The notes: generated by a model not told the origin, from the letters alone. Numbered from the stretch's first letter, positions 1-9,487 are shown. The stretch is 64,000 bases of DNA from Pandoraea pnomenusa (GCF_000767615.3 NZ_CP009553.3:744001-808000); one strand, 5' to 3'. A program made the numbers and translations.

Positions 1-1
1 G

Positions 2-895
2 CTCGCGAACGCCGGCCAATCGATGTCGCTGTTCGGCGATCGCAAGCTCATCGAATTGCGCATTCCGGGCGGCAAGCCGGGCAAGGAGGGCGGCGCGGCG
101 CTCAAGGCGCATGCCGAAGCCGCGAACGGCGACGTGCTGACCATCATCACGCTGCCCCGGCTCGATGCCGCGGCCAGCAAGTCCGACTGGTTCACGGCGC
201 TCGATCGCGCCGGTGTGACTGTCAAGGTCGACCCGGTCGATCGGGCGCGTCTGCCGGACTGGATCGCCCAGCGTCTGGCTGCGCAGGGCCAGCGCGTCGA
301 AGCCGGCGAGCCGGGTCGGCGCGTGCTCCAGTTCATTGCCGATCGCGTCGAGGGTAACCTGCTCGCCGCGCATCAGGAAATTCAGAAGCTCGGTCTGTTG
401 TACCCCGAAGGTGTGCTCACCTTCGAACAGGTGCAGGATGCCGTGCTCAACGTGGCGCGCTACGACGTCTTCAAACTGAGCGAAGCCGTTCTCGCGGGCG
501 ATGCCGCCCGACTGGTCCGCATGCTCGACGGCTTGCGCGGCGAGGGTGAAGCGGCGCCGCTCGTGCTCTGGGCACTGACCGAGGAAGTCCGCACGCTCGC
601 GAAGATCACGCGAGGCATGGCGGCGGGCAAGCCGCTTGCCGTGTTGCTGCGGGAGTTCCGCGTGTGGGGGCCGCGTGAGCGCTTGATGGAGCAGGCTGCG
701 GGCCGCGCCACGCCGGCCATGCTGGCGCAGGCGCTGCAACTGGCCGCACGTCTGGACCGACAGGTCAAGGGGTTGCGCGCCGAAGGCCTGCCCGGCGATC
801 CGTGGGACGGCATGCTGCAACTTGGCCTGCTGCTCGCGGGCGAGCGACCGCCGGTGGCGCGCTCCGCCCGCGCACCACGCCCGGTGCCCGCGTAG
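2..895 (+). CDS. holA: DNA polymerase III delta subunit, 5'-truncated
   Basis: Clamp-loader delta subunit, which opens the beta sliding clamp during replication. The window starts inside the gene: the frame is open from base 2 (L-A-N-A-G-Q-S-M-S-L-F...), so the methionine at base 23 is internal and 297 C-terminal residues are visible out of roughly 340-360 in the family. The QSMSLFGDRKLIELR stretch is the conserved end of the first AAA+ subdomain, and the rest is helical lid plus collar domain (about residues 200-285). The protein ends in a basic, proline-rich tail (APRPVPA). holA preceding proA is a common arrangement in Burkholderiales. Identification rests on recognised family sequence and is fairly secure. 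Confidence 0.9.
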   Translation, partial: LANAGQSMSLFGDRKLIELRIPGGKPGKEGGAALKAHAEAANGDVLTIITLPRLDAAASKSDWFTALDRAGVTVKVDPVDRARLPDWIAQRLAAQGQRVEAGEPGRRVLQFIADRVEGNLLAAHQEIQKLGLLYPEGVLTFEQVQDAVLNVARYDVFKLSEAVLAGDAARLVRMLDGLRGEGEAAPLVLWALTEEVRTLAKITRGMAAGKPLAVLLREFRVWGPRERLMEQAAGRATPAMLAQALQLAARLDRQVKGLRAEGLPGDPWDGMLQLGLLLAGERPPVARSARAPRPVPA

Positions 896-1093
896 ACCGC
901 GCCCGACGCCGCTCAAGCCACGAACACCACGAAAGCCGCCAATGCCGGTATTGCGCCTCCCGGGGAACGGGAGCCGCAGCAGCAAGATCCCCGCAATTAA
1001 CGGACAATCTGTCACATGACCGGCGAGCCTTCGCGGCAGCCAACCCGAATTCAAGGGCAACACAGCCGCCCATCGAAACCGCCGAACGACGAT

Positions 1094-2362
1094 ATGGATA
1101 TCAAAGCCTACATGCAATCGCTGGGTCAGCGCGCCCGCGAGGCATCGCGCGCCATGGCGCGTGCCGACACCGCCGCCAAGAATCGCGCGCTGCTCGCGAT
1201 CGCCGACGCCATCGAGCGCCAGGGCGCGACGCTGCAGGACGTGAATCGCCGTGATCTTGAGCGCGCGCGCACCAACGGCCAGGATGCCGCGTTCATCGAC
1301 CGGCTCACGCTGTCCGACAAGGCGTTGCGAACCATGATCGAAGGGTTGCGCCAGATTGCGGGGCTGTCCGATCCTATCGGGGAGATCAGCAACGTGCGCG
1401 TGCAGCCGAGTGGTATTCAGGTCGGCCAGATGCGCGTGCCGCTGGGCGTGATCGGCATCATTTACGAGTCGCGCCCGAACGTGACGATCGACGCGGCGGC
1501 GCTTTGCCTGAAGTCGGGAAATGCGACGATCCTGCGCGGCGGTTCGGAGGCTATCGAGAGCAACACGGCATTGGCGGCGCTGATCGCGGACGCGCTGGCG
1601 GCCAGCGGCTTGCCCGGCGATGCCGTTCAGGTCGTGAACACGCCTGATCGCGCCGCCGTGGGAGAACTCATCACGATGACCGACTATGTCGACGTGATCG
1701 TGCCGCGCGGTGGGAAGAGCCTGATCGCACGTCTGATGCAGGACGCGCGCGTCCCGATGATCAAGCATCTGGATGGCATCTGCCATGTCTACGTCGACGC
1801 TCGCGCAGACGCGTCGAAAGCGCTGGCGATTTGCGAGAACGCCAAGACGCACCGCTACGGCACCTGCAACACGATGGAGACGCTGCTGGTCGATCAGCGG
1901 GCCATCGATCAGTTGCCTGCCATCGCGCGCATGTTCCAGAGCAGGCAGGTCGAGCTGCGCGGCTGCGAACGTACGCTTGCGGCACTCGCCGAAGCCGGCG
2001 TTGACGGCGCCATCGCGGCGACCGAGGAAGACTGGTCGACCGAGTATCTGGCACCCGTGCTGGCCGTGAAAATCGTGGACGGCCTTGCGCCCGCCATCGC
2101 GCACATCAATCGATACGGTTCGCATCACACCGACGCCATTGTGACCGAGGACTACACCGCCGCCATGCAATTCCTGCGCGAGGTGGACTCGGCAAGTGTG
2201 ATGATCAACGCGAGCACGCGATTCGCCGACGGCTTCGAATTCGGCCTGGGCGCGGAAATCGGTATCTCGAACGACAAGCTTCACGCGCGCGGTCCGGTGG
2301 GACTCGAGGGGCTGACGAGTCTGAAGTACGTCGTGTTCGGTCACGGCGAAGTTCGCAAGTAA
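1094..2362 (+). CDS. proA: gamma-glutamyl phosphate reductase
   Basis: Catalyses NADPH-dependent reduction of gamma-glutamyl phosphate to glutamate semialdehyde, the second step of proline synthesis, in the cytosol. The 422-residue protein spans one aldehyde-dehydrogenase fold. It has the catalytic cysteine in [12 protein letters not shown] (about Cys258) and the family signature [12 protein letters not shown]. The frame is open up to base 1016, but the extra 26 residues are not protein-like, and family members begin MDIxxYMxxLGxRAR, so I choose the ATG at 1094. There is no strong Shine-Dalgarno sequence at either start. It stands about 200 bp after holA and could have its own promoter. proB is not in the window. 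Confidence 0.95.
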   Translation: MDIKAYMQSLGQRAREASRAMARADTAAKNRALLAIADAIERQGATLQDVNRRDLERARTNGQDAAFIDRLTLSDKALRTMIEGLRQIAGLSDPIGEISNVRVQPSGIQVGQMRVPLGVIGIIYESRPNVTIDAAALCLKSGNATILRGGSEAIESNTALAALIADALAASGLPGDAVQVVNTPDRAAVGELITMTDYVDVIVPRGGKSLIARLMQDARVPMIKHLDGICHVYVDARADASKALAICENAKTHRYGTCNTMETLLVDQRAIDQLPAIARMFQSRQVELRGCERTLAALAEAGVDGAIAATEEDWSTEYLAPVLAVKIVDGLAPAIAHINRYGSHHTDAIVTEDYTAAMQFLREVDSASVMINASTRFADGFEFGLGAEIGISNDKLHARGPVGLEGLTSLKYVVFGHGEVRK

Positions 2363-2421
2363 CGCCGCATTCCGATCGATCCTGCATTTTCGCCAACGTC
2401 TCACTCGCCTCGACAGTGCTC

Positions 2422-3066
2422 ATGCAATTGCAAGTCCTCGGCCCGGCCGATTTCGTGAAGATGCCGTGGAAAAACGGTCAGGGTGTGACGACCGAACTCG
2501 CCGTGGCGCGACGCCCTGGCGAGGACGGATTCGATTGGCGCATCAGCACCGCGACGGTGGCGAACCCGGGGCCGTTTTCGGTCTTTGCCGGCATCGATCG
2601 GTCGTTGGCTATCGTGAGGGGCGGCGCGTTGACGCTCAATGTCGAAGGGCGTCCTGACGTGACGCTCACCCCGCGCACGCCCCCCTATGCCTTTGGCGGC
2701 GAACTGGCCGTGAGCTGCACGCCCGCGTTGGACGCGGCCGGCGTGCCCATCGACGACTTCAACGTCATGACGCGCCGCGTCGGTTGGCAACACGCGCTCA
2801 CGCAACATCGTCTCGAGAGCGCGCCGTTGAGGTGGTCGCTGCCGGCGAACGATGGCGCGATCGGTTTTCTCTACTGCGCCGAGGGGCAAGTGACGACCGC
2901 CTTGCACGATGGCCAGACCGTGACGGTGCCGGCGGGCCATGCCCTGCGCATCGAAGGAATGGACGGAAAAGAGAGGGCCGACGGCGCGGTGGCCAGCGTG
3001 ATGTGTGAATTGCGCGCGAATGGCGGTCCGGCAGACGTGTTCCTGGCGTCGATCTCGCGTCGCTGA
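2422..3066 (+). CDS. HutD/Ves family cupin protein
   Basis: Small bicupin of the HutD/Ves family. The hallmark MPWKNGQGVTTEL motif lies near residue 14 and a second cupin strand set follows around residues 140-200. HutD proteins occur in histidine-utilisation operons, where they are thought to limit pathway flux, and E. coli Ves is an uncharacterised cold-induced homologue. Here no hut gene is nearby, so the role is open. ATG 2422 (214 residues) is chosen over a GTG two codons upstream (2416). The gene follows proA by 59 bp and may be cotranscribed with it. Confidence 0.82.
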   Translation: MQLQVLGPADFVKMPWKNGQGVTTELAVARRPGEDGFDWRISTATVANPGPFSVFAGIDRSLAIVRGGALTLNVEGRPDVTLTPRTPPYAFGGELAVSCTPALDAAGVPIDDFNVMTRRVGWQHALTQHRLESAPLRWSLPANDGAIGFLYCAEGQVTTALHDGQTVTVPAGHALRIEGMDGKERADGAVASVMCELRANGGPADVFLASISRR

Positions 3067-3124
3067 TCGCCGAGGTTCCCGCCCGCCGAACCCTGGCCCT
3101 CGATGTCGCCAGGACCTCCACGCC

Positions 3125-3160
3125 GGCCTGCATTTCTGTCTGCACTTCGGCCTGCACTTC
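3125..3160 (+). repeat. three tandem 12-bp imperfect repeats
   Basis: Three consecutive copies of a 12-bp unit close to GGCCTGCACTTC (3125-3136, 3137-3148, 3149-3160; the first two copies each have one or two differences). They sit between the HutD-family gene and the AraC regulator, in no gene. Confidence 0.75.
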
Positions 3161-3333
3161 GGCCGTATACCGAGTGTTTCGCGCCCGTCCCACCCACCGC
3201 CTCCCGGTATTTTCCCTAAGCGGAAGTCGATTCTTTTCCAGCCTGCGAAACGGCATACTGTGAATATTCATAGATAAATCGACGTTTCACATATGGAACA
3301 TTTGCCGAGTTACGTCGAACCGGGCAGGGCGCC

Positions 3334-4275
3334 GTGGATCCGCTGAGCGATGTGCTTGGCGATCTGCGCGCGGACGCGGTCGTCACCGGACGATTCACCT
3401 TCGGTGCCCCATGGTCGCTGCGCAAGCCGGCGCTCGACGGCGCGCCCTTTCGCACGGCGATGGGGGAACCGTTCTGGCTCGTTGTGGCGGGCATGGCGCC
3501 GGTGCGCATCGAGCCCGGCGACTGCGTGCTGCTGCCGCACGGGCACGAGCATGTGATGTGCTCGTCACTGGACGAACCGCCGGTGTTGTTCGAGGACATG
3601 ATGTCCGCGCAGGGCATCGAGCCCAAGCTGGATACACCACTCGCGTTTCGCGCGGGTGGGCCCGGCGCCGTAAGCGATCTCTACACCGGCGTGGTGATGT
3701 TCCGCGAGCGGGCGCGTAATCCGCTGCTCGCTGCGCTGCCGCCACTGATCCATATCCGCGCCGGCGACCCGGCCGTGCCGGCCTTGCTCACGACCACCAT
3801 CGCGGGGTTCATCGAAGAGTCGATGCAGCGCGGCTCGGGATGGCGCGTGGCGGTGGCGCGTCTGGCCGACGTGCTGTTCGTGCAGATTCTGCGCGCGTAT
3901 CTCGGCGCGCACGGCGGCGCGAGCACGCACTGGCTGCGCGGCATGTCGGACCCGCAACTGGGGCGTGCCATCGCGTCGATGCACGAAATGCCACAACGCG
4001 CGTGGACGGTCGAGCAACTGGCCGACATCGCCGGCATGTCCCGTTCGAAGTTCTGTCTGCGCTTTCGCGAACTGGTCGGCGAGTCGCCGATGTCGTATCT
4101 CACCGCGCATCGCATGTACCTCGCGGCCGACCGGCTCGCGGGCGCGGGCGCACGCGTCTCCGACGTGGCCGACGCCGTGGGCTACGCCTCGGAGAAGGCG
4201 TTCACGCGCGCCTTCCGTCGTTGTTACGGCCTGCCGCCGCGCGAATACCTCCGAAGCTGCGAGCCGGGCAACTGA
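3334..4275 (+). CDS. AraC family transcriptional regulator with N-terminal cupin
   Basis: 313-residue regulator. Residues about 1-185 form the Cupin_6-type sensor domain (starting MDPLSDVLGDL, a very common start in this family, with the loop LLPHGHEH). Residues about 205-310 are the double helix-turn-helix AraC domain (MSRSKFCLRFRELVGE... VADAVGYASEKAFTRAFRR). The start is the GTG at 3334, with AGGG eight bases upstream. An ATG at 3293 lies in another frame and stops after 17 codons, overlapping this start. The gene lies 206 bp upstream of the molybdenum hydroxylase operon in the same direction, so it is a reasonable candidate activator of that operon, which is inference. Confidence 0.88.
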   Translation: MDPLSDVLGDLRADAVVTGRFTFGAPWSLRKPALDGAPFRTAMGEPFWLVVAGMAPVRIEPGDCVLLPHGHEHVMCSSLDEPPVLFEDMMSAQGIEPKLDTPLAFRAGGPGAVSDLYTGVVMFRERARNPLLAALPPLIHIRAGDPAVPALLTTTIAGFIEESMQRGSGWRVAVARLADVLFVQILRAYLGAHGGASTHWLRGMSDPQLGRAIASMHEMPQRAWTVEQLADIAGMSRSKFCLRFRELVGESPMSYLTAHRMYLAADRLAGAGARVSDVADAVGYASEKAFTRAFRRCYGLPPREYLRSCEPGN

Positions 4276-4281
4276 CGCCCG

Positions 4282-4316
4282 CCCCTCGCCCCCTCGCTCC
4301 CCTCGCTCCCCTCGCT
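4282..4316 (+). repeat. 9-bp tandem repeat CCCCTCGCT
   Basis: Three perfect tandem copies of CCCCTCGCT (4290-4298, 4299-4307, 4308-4316) preceded by a one-mismatch copy (4282-4290, sharing one base). They lie just after the stop codon of the AraC-family gene, in the leader of the iorA-like gene. The strand is strongly purine/pyrimidine-asymmetric and slippage-prone. Confidence 0.8.
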
Positions 4317-4481
4317 CGTCCGATCCTTCCTGAGGGTTTTCCCGTCTCTGGACGAACGGCATCCTTTTCGGGCCGCCCGGCCGTTGTTCGCCAATTTTCT
4401 CGTGGTGAGAATTCAATCGCCATCTGCCGGCCACCGTGAAGGTGTTTGTGCAGAGGGCAGCCAGTCACAACGGGAGAGTCA

Positions 4482-4925
4482 ATGGAATTCCAACTCAACG
4501 GGCGCCCCTTCGTCTTCGACGGCGATGACGACACGCCTTTGCTGTGGGTCATCCGCGATGCGGCGGGACTGACCGGGACCAAGTACGGCTGCGGCATCGG
4601 GGCGTGCGGCGCCTGCACGGTGCACGTCGACGGCGAAGCCACGCGTACCTGCGTTCTGCCGGTTTCGGCCGTGGCAGGCAAGCGCATCACCACCGTGGAG
4701 GCGCTCTCGCCCACGCGCTCGCATCCGATTCAGCAAGCCTGGATCGCGAAGGACGTGCCGCAGTGCGGCTACTGTCAGTCCGGCATGGTCATGGCGGCGG
4801 CAGCGCTGCTGCGCAAGCATCCGCGGCCGACCGACGCCCAGATCGACGAGGCCATGACCAACCTGTGCCGTTGCGCGACCTATCACCGCATCCGGGAGGC
4901 GATCCATGACGCAGCAAAACGCTGA
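4482..4925 (+). CDS. iorA: (2Fe-2S)-binding subunit of molybdenum hydroxylase, IorA-like
   Basis: 147-residue iron-sulfur subunit that passes electrons from the molybdenum subunit encoded next. Residues about 1-75 are a plant-type ferredoxin domain with the first cluster motif CGIGACGACTVHVDG and a later Cys. Residues about 80-145 are the helical [2Fe-2S] domain with CGYCQSGM and CRCATYHRI. The start is ATG 4482, with CGGGAGAG just upstream; the frame is open further up but not protein-like. It overlaps the next gene by 20 bp, so the two are translated together. The closest named relatives are isoquinoline 1-oxidoreductase and related aldehyde or heterocycle dehydrogenases, and the substrate cannot be read from sequence. 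Confidence 0.9.
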   Translation: MEFQLNGRPFVFDGDDDTPLLWVIRDAAGLTGTKYGCGIGACGACTVHVDGEATRTCVLPVSAVAGKRITTVEALSPTRSHPIQQAWIAKDVPQCGYCQSGMVMAAAALLRKHPRPTDAQIDEAMTNLCRCATYHRIREAIHDAAKR

Positions 4926-7221
4926 GCCGACGGTGCGTCCGGCGCATCCGCAAGATCCCGCCTGCGGCACCGCACCGCACGCGAACGCGCCGACCTCGCC
5001 CGCGCGACGCCACTGGCTCAAGGGCATGTCGCTTGCGGCGGGCAGCCTGCTGATTCCGGTCACGGCGACGTGGGTGGGCAGCCCGTCGGCGCGCGCGGCC
5101 GGCGCGAATCTCGTCGAGGTCAACGACTGGATCCGTATCGACGCCGACGGCACCACGGTGCTCGGCCTGTCGCAATGCGAGGTGGGGCAGGGGGTGTACA
5201 CCGGCCTGCCGCAGGTACTGGCCGACGAACTCGATGCCGACTGGCGCCGGGTGCGCGTCGAGTTCGTGACCGCTCGCGACGCCTATCGCACCGCCGCCGC
5301 CAACGAAGCCCTGCAGCAGTTCGTGGGCGCATCGATGTCGGCGACACTGTTCTACGAACGGCTTCGCGTCGCGGGGGCGCAGGCGCGTGAGGCGCTCGTC
5401 GCGGTCGGGGCAAAGCGACTCGGCGTGCGTACGTCGAATTGCGTGACGCGCGACGGCCGTGTCATCCACCCGCAGTCGGGCCGCTCGATCGGTTACGGCG
5501 AGCTGGTCGCCGACGCCGCGAAGCAACCGCTCAATCCGCATCCGCATCTGAAGAACGACGCGGCACACCGCCTGATCGGACAATCGCTGGCGCGTCTCGA
5601 CACGCCTTCGAAGGTCGACGGCTCTGCCATCTTCGGCATCGACGTGAAGGTGCCCGACATGCTCGTGGGCGCCGTGCGCATGGCGCCCACGTCGGGCGGC
5701 GCGCCGCGCTCGGTGCGCAATCGCGACGCGATCAGGGCGCGCAAGGGCGTGCACGACGTCGTGCTGGCGAAAGACGCCGTGATCGTCGTGGCCGACGATT
5801 ACTGGCGCGCGAAAACCGCGTGCGACGCGCTCGACGTCGAATGGAAGGCGGGTCCGGCCGCCGACAGCGCGACGATCCTCGCCGAGCGTCGCGCGGCCCT
5901 CGTCGGCGGCAAGGCGGGCGTGGCCACCGATATCGGCGACGCCACCGGGGTCATTGCAGCCGGGGGCAAGGTTGTCACGAGCGAGTATCACACCCCGTAC
6001 ATCGTCCACGCGACGATGGAGCCGGTGAACGCCACCGTGCACGTGCGCAAGGACAAGGGGGAAATCGAGGTCTGGGGACCGATTCAGGGGCAGGACAAGG
6101 TGCGTTGGGCGCTCGGTGGCATCTTCAAGCTGCCGCCCGAGAAGGTCACGGTGCACACGACGTTCCTTGGTGGCAGCTTCGGCCGCAAGTACGTGCCTGA
6201 TTTCGTGATTCATGCGGCGGTGGCCTCGGCGGCCGTGGGGCGTCCCGTGAAAGTGATCCGCTCGCGCGAAGACGATATCCGTCATGGGTTCTACCGTCCG
6301 TGCGCCTCCGCGCGCTTCCAGGCCGCGCTGGGCAGCGACGGATTGCCGGTCGCCCTGCACATGCGGGTGGCGGGACAGTCGCTGTACAACGTCATCAAGA
6401 AGGATCACTTCGAGAAAGCGGGCTACGACGAGACGATGCTCGACGGGCTTTACGATCTGGCGTACGCGGTGCCGAACCTGCGCGTGGAAGGCGTCGATGT
6501 GCCACAGCCGAATATTCCCGTGAGCTTCATGCGCTCGGTCGGCTCGACATCAAGCGTATTTTTCCTCGAAAGCTTCATCGACGAGATGGCCGAGGTCGCG
6601 GGCATCGATCCGGTGGACTATCGCAAGCGCATGCTCCGGCACGACCCGCTCGCCACGCGCGTGATCGAGACGACGTTCGCCTCGGCCGGCTGGCAGCGCA
6701 AGGCGAAGCCCGACGTGCATCGCGGCTTCGGCTATTGCACGTACACGGGACGTGGCACGGCGTTTTCGACGTACGTGGCCGTGGCGGTGGAGCTGCGGGT
6801 CGTGAACGATCGCTTCAAGATCGAGCGCGTCGTCTGTGGTGTCGATTGCGGGCGCGCGATCAATCCGAACCTCATTCGCGCCAACATCGAGGGCGGAATC
6901 GGGTTCGCGCTCACCAACACGTTCAAGAGCCGCATCACCTTCGCCAACGGCGGCGTGGCGCAGAGCAACTTCGGTGACTATCCGCTGTTGTATCTGGTCG
7001 AGATGCCGAAGATCGAAACGGTGATCCTGCCGAGCGATCGTCCGCCACAGGGCTGCGGTGAAGTGTCGTTGCCACCGATGGCGCCGGCCGTGGCGCAGGC
7101 CATCCGGCGTGCGACGGGCGTGCGTGCGCGCACGATGCCGCTGCCGCAGACGGTCGCCGAGGCGCGTGCGCTGGTGCACGCCGGGACGCCGGGCGCAACG
7201 CCGGTGCCGGGAGCCGCCTGA
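4906..7221 (+). CDS. iorB: molybdopterin-binding catalytic subunit, IorB-like, Tat-exported
   Basis: 771-residue molybdenum-cofactor subunit of the xanthine-dehydrogenase/isoquinoline 1-oxidoreductase family. A twin-arginine signal (RRHWLKG at about 34-40, hydrophobic stretch, then SARA at about 61-64) predicts export, so the enzyme probably works in the periplasm. MoCo-binding segments include GQGVYTGLPQVLADEL, FLGGSFGRKY and the late QGCGEVSLPPMAPA, whose Glu (about 719) is in the position of the catalytic glutamate of the family. It overlaps iorA by 20 bp and is followed by xdhC with a one-base TGATG overlap. No cytochrome subunit is encoded beside it, so the electron acceptor is unknown. 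The substrate is unassigned. Confidence 0.88.
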   Translation: MTQQNAEPTVRPAHPQDPACGTAPHANAPTSPARRHWLKGMSLAAGSLLIPVTATWVGSPSARAAGANLVEVNDWIRIDADGTTVLGLSQCEVGQGVYTGLPQVLADELDADWRRVRVEFVTARDAYRTAAANEALQQFVGASMSATLFYERLRVAGAQAREALVAVGAKRLGVRTSNCVTRDGRVIHPQSGRSIGYGELVADAAKQPLNPHPHLKNDAAHRLIGQSLARLDTPSKVDGSAIFGIDVKVPDMLVGAVRMAPTSGGAPRSVRNRDAIRARKGVHDVVLAKDAVIVVADDYWRAKTACDALDVEWKAGPAADSATILAERRAALVGGKAGVATDIGDATGVIAAGGKVVTSEYHTPYIVHATMEPVNATVHVRKDKGEIEVWGPIQGQDKVRWALGGIFKLPPEKVTVHTTFLGGSFGRKYVPDFVIHAAVASAAVGRPVKVIRSREDDIRHGFYRPCASARFQAALGSDGLPVALHMRVAGQSLYNVIKKDHFEKAGYDETMLDGLYDLAYAVPNLRVEGVDVPQPNIPVSFMRSVGSTSSVFFLESFIDEMAEVAGIDPVDYRKRMLRHDPLATRVIETTFASAGWQRKAKPDVHRGFGYCTYTGRGTAFSTYVAVAVELRVVNDRFKIERVVCGVDCGRAINPNLIRANIEGGIGFALTNTFKSRITFANGGVAQSNFGDYPLLYLVEMPKIETVILPSDRPPQGCGEVSLPPMAPAVAQAIRRATGVRARTMPLPQTVAEARALVHAGTPGATPVPGAA

Positions 7222-8252
7222 TGGACGGGGTCGACGCCGAAGTGCTCGAAGCGGTTGCGCGCTGGCAGGCACAGGGCGACGAAGTGTTGCTCGCCACGGT
7301 CGCCCGCACCTGGGGCTCGGCGCCGCGCCCCGTGGGCGCGATGATGGCGCTGGCGTCGCGCGGACGCGTTGCCGGCTCCGTGTCGGGGGGCTGTATCGAG
7401 GACGACCTGCTCGCCAAGGTCGCCGCGGGCTTTCGCCCCGGTTTGCGCCCGCATGTGCAGGTCTACGGTTTGAGCGCCGACGAGGCGCACCGTTTCGGCC
7501 TGCCGTGCGGCGGCACGCTGGAACTGGTCATCGAGCGCGTGACGCCACGCAGCGCGCTCGATGCCATGCGCGACGCCATCGACGGCGGCAGGCTCGGGGT
7601 GCGAGAACTCAACTTGCGTACCGGACTCGCCCGCGTGCGCACCGTGCGCCAACCCGAGGCGTTCGCCTATTCGCCGACACGCCTGGCGGTGCCGTTCGGG
7701 CCGCGCTGGCGAATCGTCGTGATCGGCGACGGCCAGCTCACGCGCCACCTCGTGAGCATGGCGGTGCCGCTGGGCTACCGGGTCGTGATCTGCGATCCGC
7801 GCGACATTCACGACACCATGCATGACGGCGATCTCGCCGCACACATCACCCGCACGAGGGAAATGCCCGACGACCTGATCGCGCGGCTGCGTCCCGACGG
7901 GAACACCGCCATCGTGGCGCTCACCCACGATCCGAAGCTCGACGACATGGCATTGCTCGAGGCGCTCAGGTCGGATGCCTTCTATGTCGGCGCGATCGGC
8001 TCGCACCGCAATCAGGCGGCCCGGCGCGAGCGGCTCGCCATGTTCGACCTGAGCGCCGCGCAGATCGGGCGTCTGCATGGCCCCGTGGGGCTTGCGTTGG
8101 GCGCACGCACGCCGCCGGAAATCGCGCTGGCGATCCTCGCGGAGATGACCGCATTGCGCAATGGCGTGATGTCAGACCTGACATCGACCCGGCCCTGTAC
8201 TCCCCCGCGGGCGGCACCTCCCGCCGTCCCGGGCACCTCGCGCGCCGCCTGA
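7221..8252 (+). CDS. XdhC/CoxI family molybdenum cofactor maturation protein
   Basis: 343-residue XdhC-like protein, expected to bind molybdenum cofactor, favour its sulfuration and insert it into the hydroxylase encoded upstream. The N-terminal XdhC/CoxI domain carries SGGCIEDDL (about 55-63). The C-terminal Rossmann domain starts at RIVVIGDGQLTRH (about 170). The start codon overlaps the iorB stop (TGATG), indicating translational coupling. This is the last gene of the iorAB-xdhC operon: the next gene, a porin, has its own 113-bp upstream region. Confidence 0.88.
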   Translation: MDGVDAEVLEAVARWQAQGDEVLLATVARTWGSAPRPVGAMMALASRGRVAGSVSGGCIEDDLLAKVAAGFRPGLRPHVQVYGLSADEAHRFGLPCGGTLELVIERVTPRSALDAMRDAIDGGRLGVRELNLRTGLARVRTVRQPEAFAYSPTRLAVPFGPRWRIVVIGDGQLTRHLVSMAVPLGYRVVICDPRDIHDTMHDGDLAAHITRTREMPDDLIARLRPDGNTAIVALTHDPKLDDMALLEALRSDAFYVGAIGSHRNQAARRERLAMFDLSAAQIGRLHGPVGLALGARTPPEIALAILAEMTALRNGVMSDLTSTRPCTPPRAAPPAVPGTSRAA

Positions 8253-8377
8253 GGAAGCGAGCGTACAGAACCTCCACGAAACACCGGTGGGCGGGTCGCT
8301 TGCATCGCCTCGGTGCGTGCGCATGCGCGACCCGAAACCATAATTAGTTTGTAGTCCAATATAAAATGGGGAATGTC

Positions 8378-9433
8378 ATGAAACACAAGGTTTGGATGGC
8401 AATGGCGCTCACGGTGGCCGCAGGTTGCGCAAAGGCCGACGGGGTGCAGATTTACGGCATCGTGGACAACAGTCTGGAATACCTGAGCAATGCAGGCGCA
8501 GGCGCGAACGGCAGCAAGGCATCGCTCTTTCGCGTGAGCAACGGTTCACAGGCGCCCAATCGCTTCGGCTTCAAGGGATCGGAAGACCTTGGCGGCGGAC
8601 TCAAGGCGATCATGCAGCTCGAAGCCGGCTTCAATCTGGATTCCGGCCAGTTGCAGCAGAACGGCCGGATGTTTGGTCGTCAGGCTTACGTGGGCCTGCA
8701 GAACGCCTGGGGTGCGGTGACCATCGGCCGTCAGAAGAACCTGATCTATGATGCGTTCCTCGAACTCGATCCGTTGTCGTACTACAGTTACTCGCTGCCG
8801 GCGCTGGATCCGCAGTTCGTCGGCAAGGCGGACAACTCGATCAAGTACGCCGGTAATTTCAGTGGCTTCAAGGTTGCCGGACTGTTCTCGACGGGCTACG
8901 ACGCCACCATCGCCAACGGCGCGCAGGTGCCGGGGCAGTGGCGTGTGGGCAAGGAGTACAGCGTGTCGGTCGGATATGCGAACGGGCCGCTCAATGTGTC
9001 GCTCGTCTACGATCAGCAGCGCGGCACGGCCGTCGCGACTCAGGGCAACACGTCGCAGCGGGTTGCGGCCGGCGCAAGCTACGCACTTGGCAACTTCAAG
9101 CCATTCGTGGGCTATCAGTGGTATCTGAGCGATGTCCCGGGCGTGGCCGGACGCAACGAACTGTATTTCGCCGGATTGCAGTATCGGCCCGTCACGGAGG
9201 TCATTCTGTCGGGCGCGATTTATTACAACAACATCACGTCGGCGAACCAGCATCCGTATCTGCTCGCGGCCAACGCGGCGTACCTGCTCTCGAAGCGCAC
9301 GCAGTTGTTCGCGCAAGTCGGCTTCTCGCGCAACCAGAATCAGTCGAATCTGGGTGTCACGGGTTACGGCATGACCATCGTGCCGGGCAGCAATCAGGTG
9401 GGTGTGGCCGTGGGCCTCGCGCACTACTTCTGA
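8378..9433 (+). CDS. Gram-negative porin (OpcP/OmpC-type, betaproteobacterial)
   Basis: 351-residue outer-membrane general porin. It has a signal peptide (MKHKVWMAMALTVAAGCAKA, cleavage before DG), then DGVQIYGIVDNSLEYLSNAG, the standard first strand of Burkholderiales porins. It contains the NRFGFKGSEDLGGGLKA block and ends in a C-terminal phenylalanine (GLAHYF), the recognition signal for the BAM complex. ATG 8378 is preferred over the in-frame ATG 8366 because GGGGA lies just before it and the signal peptide then starts properly. It forms a 16-stranded trimeric channel by family knowledge. It is followed by a clear hairpin at 9462-9487. Confidence 0.92.
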   Translation: MKHKVWMAMALTVAAGCAKADGVQIYGIVDNSLEYLSNAGAGANGSKASLFRVSNGSQAPNRFGFKGSEDLGGGLKAIMQLEAGFNLDSGQLQQNGRMFGRQAYVGLQNAWGAVTIGRQKNLIYDAFLELDPLSYYSYSLPALDPQFVGKADNSIKYAGNFSGFKVAGLFSTGYDATIANGAQVPGQWRVGKEYSVSVGYANGPLNVSLVYDQQRGTAVATQGNTSQRVAAGASYALGNFKPFVGYQWYLSDVPGVAGRNELYFAGLQYRPVTEVILSGAIYYNNITSANQHPYLLAANAAYLLSKRTQLFAQVGFSRNQNQSNLGVTGYGMTIVPGSNQVGVAVGLAHYF

Positions 9434-9456
9434 AGCTCGCGACGCGGGCGCCGGGC

Positions 9457-9487
9457 AAAAAGAAAGGACACCCTCGAGTGTCCTTTC
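9457..9487 (-). terminator. bidirectional intrinsic terminator between porin and purH
   Basis: A perfect 10-bp inverted repeat GAAAGGACAC / GTGTCCTTTC (9462-9471, 9478-9487) with a 6-base loop. Read on the minus strand it is followed by TTTTTG, so it ends the dusB-fis-purH operon. The stem also serves the convergent porin gene. Confidence 0.85.

Noticed and set aside
3293..3346. 17-codon ATG frame overlapping the GTG start of the AraC gene
   Set aside because: No ribosome site before the ATG and no sign of a regulatory peptide; the GTG with AGGG upstream fits the family start.
8358..8365. TATAAA just before the porin gene as a -10 box
   Set aside because: It would place the transcript start inside the ribosome binding site, leaving no usable leader, and no matching -35 is present.
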